This document shows, in pieces, positions 58,927 through 64,000 of a stretch of 64,000 nucleotides of DNA. Each line of letters begins with the position of its first letter. Position 1 is the first letter of the stretch. Position numbers and translations under genes: made by a program. Where the stretch lies: NCBI GenBank assembly GCA_905250125.1, contig CAJNOL010000212.1, positions 62,001 to 126,000 of the forward strand, given 5' to 3'. The stretch comes from Rotaria sordida (taxonomy: Eukaryota; Rotifera; Eurotatoria; Philodinida; Philodinidae). A model generated the notes under the pieces. The model saw only the letters and a list, made by a program, of their open reading frames with translations, searched no databases and was not told the DNA's origin.

Positions 58927-60133
58927 CTATGACTGATTTACTTGTCGCTGAGGTAATGGTTGGTTATCACCATTAGTTGATGGTTGATTATCACTATTAG
59001 TTGACTGTTGATTATTAGTATCAACTGTTCCCTGTTCGTCATGATGTTCTATACGACAAATAGAAAATAAATAAAAATCAATATTGATATCCTTTTTTTT
59101 CTTTTTACCTTCTTCATAACCGTCTTCATAACCTTCTTCGTCACCTTCATCATATTCACCTTCATCTGGATGATTTTCATGGTCCCAGCCTTCTTGACTA
59201 CCTTGATCATCTTGATTACCTTGATTTCCTTGATCACCTTGGTTTCCTTGATCACCCTGATTTCCTTGAGCACCACCACGGCCCCCTTGTCCACGACCAC
59301 GACCTTCAAATAGAAATTAATCATTTATAAGCAACACAATTTTAAATATTACCTCGACCACGGCCACGACCACGTCCTCGGCCTCGACCACCTATTGTAT
59401 GGAATGAATATAAAATTCAAAGAAAAAAAAATTCTAACATACCTCTACGAGTGGGCACACCCGTACTGGCGTGTTGTGCACAAAGCATAGCTTCTTGATG
59501 CAATTGATTAGCAGCTACTTGTGCTTTCAAAGCAGCTAAAAATAATAAAACTTTAGGAAAAAAAGTCCTATCATTTATTGACAGAAACATACCAGCTTCC
59601 ATTTGATTGGCATATTGATATGCAGCTTGAGCTTCTTGATGTAGAGCTGCCGCCTCACGACTAGCTGCTGCAGCAGCAAGTCGTTCTTTATGACCAGCAT
59701 ATCTTGGATTATTTGGATTCAATTGATTAGCATGATTATCTAAATCAGCTTTCGTATGTGGAACTAAATATAAAATTAATCAATATTATAATATAATAAT
59801 ATGGTAAAGGAAAAAAGAAAGTCAAGATATGCGTACTATTGGTACAAGTCTGTTTGAGTGCAAGAACGGAACTGTTACGATAAAAAAAAAGCAAAATTTC
59901 AAACCAAATCTATTGGCAAATAGAAAACTATATTTTCTTGAAAGTGGAGAGATGTACATCTTCTGCACTCGTCTTTATATTACACAATTCTTAAGTAAAC
60001 AAAACCTACCATTCGGATTGAGAGTACTTTGTGGATTGTGACCAACTGCACCGGCTGGAATGACTTGGTTTGGATCACCAGCTGGAATTGTAACAGTTTG
60101 ATCATTATTTGTACTTCCATCAGTTGACGACAT
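58927..60133 (-). CDS. RG-rich, low-complexity protein (putative RNA-binding), 247 aa, six exons
   Basis: Exons (minus): 60133-60010, 59763-59593, 59535-59443, 59391-59353, 59303-59109 and 59048-58927. Every intron is phase 1 and GT-AG. The start is the ATG MSSTDGSTNNDQ. Residues about 42-98 form an Ala/His/Gln-rich helix-like segment beginning VPHTKADLDNHANQLNPNNP followed by RYAGHKERLAAAAASREAAA. A similar AlaGln-rich segment follows (exon 3). Exon 4 and the start of exon 5 encode GRGRGRGRGRGR, an RG/RGG box of the kind that binds RNA and is arginine-methylated. Exon 5 continues as a GNQGDQGNQ repeat and an acidic Gly/Glu/Tyr tract (EGEYDEGDEEGYEDGYEE). The tail is Asn/Gln-rich. It is probably a disordered RNA-binding or condensate-prone protein. 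No RRM or other folded domain is present, and no orthologue is recognised. Confidence 0.78.
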
Positions 60134-62353
60134 TTTGTAGAAATTTAGTAATAGCTATACGTTCTAAAGTAGAAATGATTCCTTTTATACTTTACGTTTT
60201 CTTTTTCTTTTGTGTGTGTCAGTTAGTACGCAATAATATAAAGATAATTTCGGTATTTCTTCTATCGAATCCATCGTACAAATATAGAAACAGAAAAAGA
60301 AAGAAAAAAAAGTTGTGTCCTTACGATTTATTCTAACAGGGTAATTGGATTGAGTGCAAAGAATCTAGATGCTTCTGTCATGCAGCAGTACACGTGACTT
60401 TAGATAGATAATTATTAGTCTATTAAAATAGGTTTTTTAAAATTTTATTTTAAATATATGAATAAAATATAAAGAATTATTCAAAAAATTCATAAATTTG
60501 ATTGTCAACAAATCTAGATGGCGTTAAAAGTTGTAAGACTTCGATCGAAATATACAATAGTATAACAATCAAAGATAATTATTATCTTTCCAATGAAATT
60601 TTTAATTATTCTCATATATTATCAACAAAAAATATTTTATGTTACTGGTTATTTGAATATTCAATCTAATTTTAATCAATAATTTTTTTTTCTTTGATTT
60701 AACATACATACATTGATAAAATCTCAAAATAATAATAATAATAATAAATCAGTAGATGAACGATAGTTTATTTTATCTATTCAGAAAACAAAAATCATGA
60801 TAGTAAATCCATCTTTTTTCGGACTATAATTTATTTTTTTGAAACATAATTCTAAATAATTATTATAAAGTTGATTTTAGTATCGATGAAAGATTTATTT
60901 ATTTCAAAATTAATTTTACAACTATTAAACAAAATAAATTTTAAATATGAACATAAAATAATGTTTGCATCTTTCATAAAACTATTGAATAAAATAATTT
61001 AAACCAACATCATGATTACAGAAATAATTCTTTCTTATCTCATTTCACACATCTGCTATATTTGATCAGTTAAAAAATTTTCTATAATTAAATTGATCAT
61101 ACAACCAAAGACAAGAGGAAATTTGTTGTCATTATAAATAACAACAGAAGATTAAGAAAAATCAATCTTGAACAACCAAGTTTGCACTGACGTCTTATTT
61201 AATTTGATTTATCAATTTGTAGCCATCCCTGCTGATACACACACCGAAAACTATAATATTAACCCTTCCTTGTCTGTGACTAAAGTTTAAGGTCTGGGAC
61301 TAAAATTCGTCTATTAATGTAATCACTACGGACCCTAATATGCGCAAAAACAGCTTGAATCACGTCGCTTAAATACTGATATGAGTGACGTATTGAATGT
61401 TCGCTAGTTTTTATTGTATAGAAAAACCTATGAAAGTTACAGCAGAATGAACACTATGATACTCTTATCGTAAGCATACGATAATTGTATTCACTTCATA
61501 AATCATCATTTGTTGTACTATATAAATTGAGTTTCAAAGATCTACTCTTTCAGTCGATGATGTAATTGGAAATGATTAGTTTCAGCATAACAAACCGAAA
61601 CTTTACATTTCTTGCGATAAGTGCTGCTCTTTCTTCAACAAACTGAATAATGGCACCTACAAGTGCCATTCTAGAAGAGATGAGAAAAAAAAAGAATAGA
61701 GTAAAACGAACAGAAAGAACAAGAAAAAAATCAAAAAGAAAATACACATAGATAAAAATATGATCGAATGTAATAGTTATGTTTTATACAAAAACAGTTC
61801 TTATCGAAATTTTATTATTATACTAGCAGTTGAATAGTGATCATATAGCATAGAAAAATAGAACTTTGTTTTCTCTATTATCTCATATAAAAAGAAAATT
61901 TCAACAAGTCTATTGTAAGAAAATAAAGTACCTGGACCATTACGTTTTGCCGAAACACATGAGTGTCACAATTACTTTTGACTAAAAATATTTTTCAAAG
62001 AATAACATTAATAGAGTTCTGAATGAATTGCTCGGTGTATTCTTCTATAATAGAATTCTGTTACTTTTCAAGAGGAAAAAGCAGATTATTTTCACTGTTG
62101 CCTCCGAAAGGCACCGAAGAATTAGACACTAAAAAAGAACACCTGCTGTTGCCATATTTTCACATGTTCATTTTCTTCTCTATATTTTGAATTAAATTCA
62201 ACTGTGAATCCAAGCTTCTAGATAGTATCAAGCTAGGTCTTTCTCGTTGTATATTGATGTTACCAACAAAGAATGTGATAGCATATTATTTCATGAAGAT
62301 CATCCATAATCTCGAAAATGACGAGATGTGTATTCGAGGACAAAATTTCACAA
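60134..62353. other. Gene-free region
   Basis: No exon is supported. An AAT microsatellite lies at about 60729-60747. Frames such as 61550-61747 have no domain. Confidence 0.45.
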
Positions 62354-62635
62354 CCCGGGTCCAATAAAACGGCGTCGTAAACGGCCTGAAACGGCTATAA
62401 AACGGCGATTAACGATGTTAAACGTCGATAAACGGCACCGTAATCCGTCATACCAGATTACGGAAGCAAAACCGGAAAAAAACGACCGCCGTTTTCTAGC
62501 AATAGACGGTGGTCGTAATACGGTATGACGGATTACGGCGAAATAAGGCCAAAATTACTGCAGTAATTCGCCGTTTTATAGTCGTTTCAGGCCGGATACG
62601 ACGCCGTTTCCGACGGCCGGAATGATCCACCTGGG
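62354..62635. mobile_element. GC-rich short inverted-repeat element (282 bp)
   Basis: Termini are CCCGGGTCC (left) and the inverse of CCACCTGGG (right). The inner arms share AACGGCGTCGTA, GGCCTGAAACG, CTATAAAACGGCGA and CCGTAATCCGTCATACC. Repeated ACGGC words make it far more GC-rich than its surroundings. No coding role; a 66-codon open frame inside is a by-product. Confidence 0.75.
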
Positions 62636-63261
62636 CGAAGAGATCCATTAAATCACTGTTCTGCAATTAGATTTCATTGGAGCAGATTTTAATGAATGAT
62701 GGTGAAATATTAAAGAAAAATACAAAATCGGTTCGCTATTGTTGACTATGTTGAAAGAGATTCAAACAATAAAGTACATGTATCAGTCTATTGATCAAAC
62801 ATTTGTTTTTGATTCATGGTATCAGAATCTAATAGAACTTCAACCGTTTTCTTATCTTCTTGTATGATCAAAATACATGGCAATGGTATGTCTTCCATAG
62901 TGGAATATTCTTTCACAAATTCATCATAACGTAAAAACAAAATATTCAATGATAGAGTAGAAATAAATTTTTCTCATTTTTTATCCATACCCGTATTGCA
63001 ATACGTCAATTTACACAGCTGAAAGTGGTAGGTAGATGGTCGAAGAATCATATGATTTGCCATATTAAATCAATGGCAGTATGCCTTTATTATGGAGTAG
63101 TAGAGAATGAAAAGAGGATGCTTGCTGTTCAGAGCGAATGACCGAAATTAGTTACTAGAAGTCTTATAATTGTGCTCATCATTGTTCACGTCGATACACC
63201 TTGTTATCTTCTACAATCCGATTAGTAAGGCTAGTATATACACGTATATTTGTGATGTTTC
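62636..63261. other. Gene-free region
   Basis: Nothing is recognised between the two short inverted-repeat elements. Confidence 0.4.
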
Positions 63262-63426
63262 CATGTAAAAAATTTTTAGCAAAAATCAGATTAAAATTGA
63301 TTTCAAAAAAATCGGAAAAATCAATGAAATCCGTATTTTAGACTGAAAAATCCAATTTTAATCAGATTACAATCGTGCTATTTTAATCGATTTTAATCTG
63401 ATTTTTTGCTGAAATTTTTTTACATG
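63262..63426. mobile_element. 165-bp MITE with ~40-bp terminal inverted repeats
   Basis: The left arm CATGTAAAAAATTTTTAGCA and onward (AAAATCAGATTAAAATTGATT) is matched by the inverse of the right arm (CATGTAAAAAAATTTCAGCA and AAAAATCAGATTAAAATCGATT). The interior also contains repeated AATCAGATTA words. There is no coding content. Confidence 0.8.
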
Positions 63427-64000
63427 CGTTTCTTTCATTGCTTCCATTCGTCGTTGACCAATACGCTTGTAAAAGAAACTATACGATGTTGCTGAGGTAT
63501 ATTATATACAGTTTTCAATTAATGCTTCATATGACGACTATATCACTTGATCATCATTCAATAGAAACTACTCATCAATAGTAAAATAAGCATCTGCTTC
63601 ATGAGTCATCATTGATGAAAGTAATGATTTAATTTCTCAAGCGCAGATATAATAATATCCACCATGGAGAGTATAACTTTGTATGAACAATAACTAGAAC
63701 AAGATAATATATAATGAAAATAGGTTTCGTTTGTGACGAATGAAGGTGAACATTGAGAACTTTAGGATAATTCATTTTAGTAAAAACTTTTCGAAAGATA
63801 TACGTTCATTTATCATATTCGAATTGGTGTAATGATAAGATTAAATGTTCTGGTACTGTTTGTAGAATAGTATATCATTCGGCATCTTATAATGATATAT
63901 TCTAAGATTTTTCTCTTGCTATATATTCGAGAAAAAAAGAAGAGTCAACTACCTACCGGCAATATTCGCATCGATATTGATTTCCATCTTTCAATTCTTC
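63427..64000. other. Gene-free window end
   Basis: No gene or repeat can be supported before the end of the window. Confidence 0.4.

Noticed and set aside
59049-59324. Minus-strand frame rich in Val/Lys/Ile
   Set aside because: It is the wrong frame of exon 5 of the RG-rich gene; the spliced frame gives RG and GNQ repeats with matching phases.
62328-62528. 66-codon Arg/Lys-rich frame
   Set aside because: It lies inside the GC-rich inverted-repeat element and reflects its ACGGC repeats.
1-64000. CRISPR arrays, bacterial operons, tRNA or rRNA genes
   Set aside because: None seen. The window is eukaryotic, and no cloverleaf with a legible A/B box or rRNA-like stretch could be recognised by eye; a tRNAscan run would settle the tRNA question.

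Overview
This is a eukaryotic, strongly AT-rich window (roughly three quarters A+T by eye). Genes are split by many short GT-AG introns, mostly 50-120 bp. The gene content points to a bdelloid rotifer (Rotaria/Adineta type). There is a lineage-expanded style of F-box protein (two intact, one decayed), an NHL-propeller fragment, a truncated gene of a TPR/ADP-ribosyltransferase-associated type I know from bdelloids, Ly6/uPAR-like GPI proteins, a divergent rhodopsin-type GPCR and an unusual density of foldback/MITE elements. The taxonomic call is inference from protein style, not from a database search.

Layout. 1-7.6 kb: one small disordered-protein gene (minus), a mariner-like foldback and an NHL fragment. 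7.6-11.1 kb: a six-exon F-box/LRR gene followed by a single-exon bdelloid F-box gene. 11.1-15.8 kb: gene-poor. 15.8-17.7 kb: two-exon peptide-receptor-like GPCR. 17.7-25.9 kb: gene-poor, with a truncated gene, a 22-bp tandem repeat, a 1,038-bp foldback with a 9-bp target duplication and a hAT-like MITE. 25.9-29.4 kb: a run of surface-protein genes on one strand (two Ly6/uPAR-like proteins, one mucin-like membrane protein and a decayed copy of the last). 29.8-37.7 kb: a conserved gene block (6PGDH-like dehydrogenase, a TAX1BP1/CALCOCO autophagy receptor and calcineurin B). 37.7-45.6 kb: transposable elements and pseudogenes. 45.6-49.3 kb: a 13-exon secreted/membrane protein beginning with an HYRGG-containing module. 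52.4-56.3 kb: a large foldback, an ethanolamine-kinase-like gene that lost its catalytic Asp and runs into a 100-N assembly gap, and cysteine dioxygenase. 58.9-60.1 kb: an RG-rich protein gene. 60.1-64 kb: gene-free with two short inverted-repeat elements.

There is no operon logic. The genes are independent housekeeping, signalling and surface-protein genes. The strongest non-genic signal is the mobile DNA: at least ten inverted-repeat elements (some sharing a family), five copies of one dispersed repeat, and a hAT-like MITE nested inside one of those copies with a perfect 8-bp target duplication. The other copies act as the empty site for that insertion. Several of the longest introns carry these elements. 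Exon boundaries below were worked out by hand from GT-AG sites, reading frame and family conservation.
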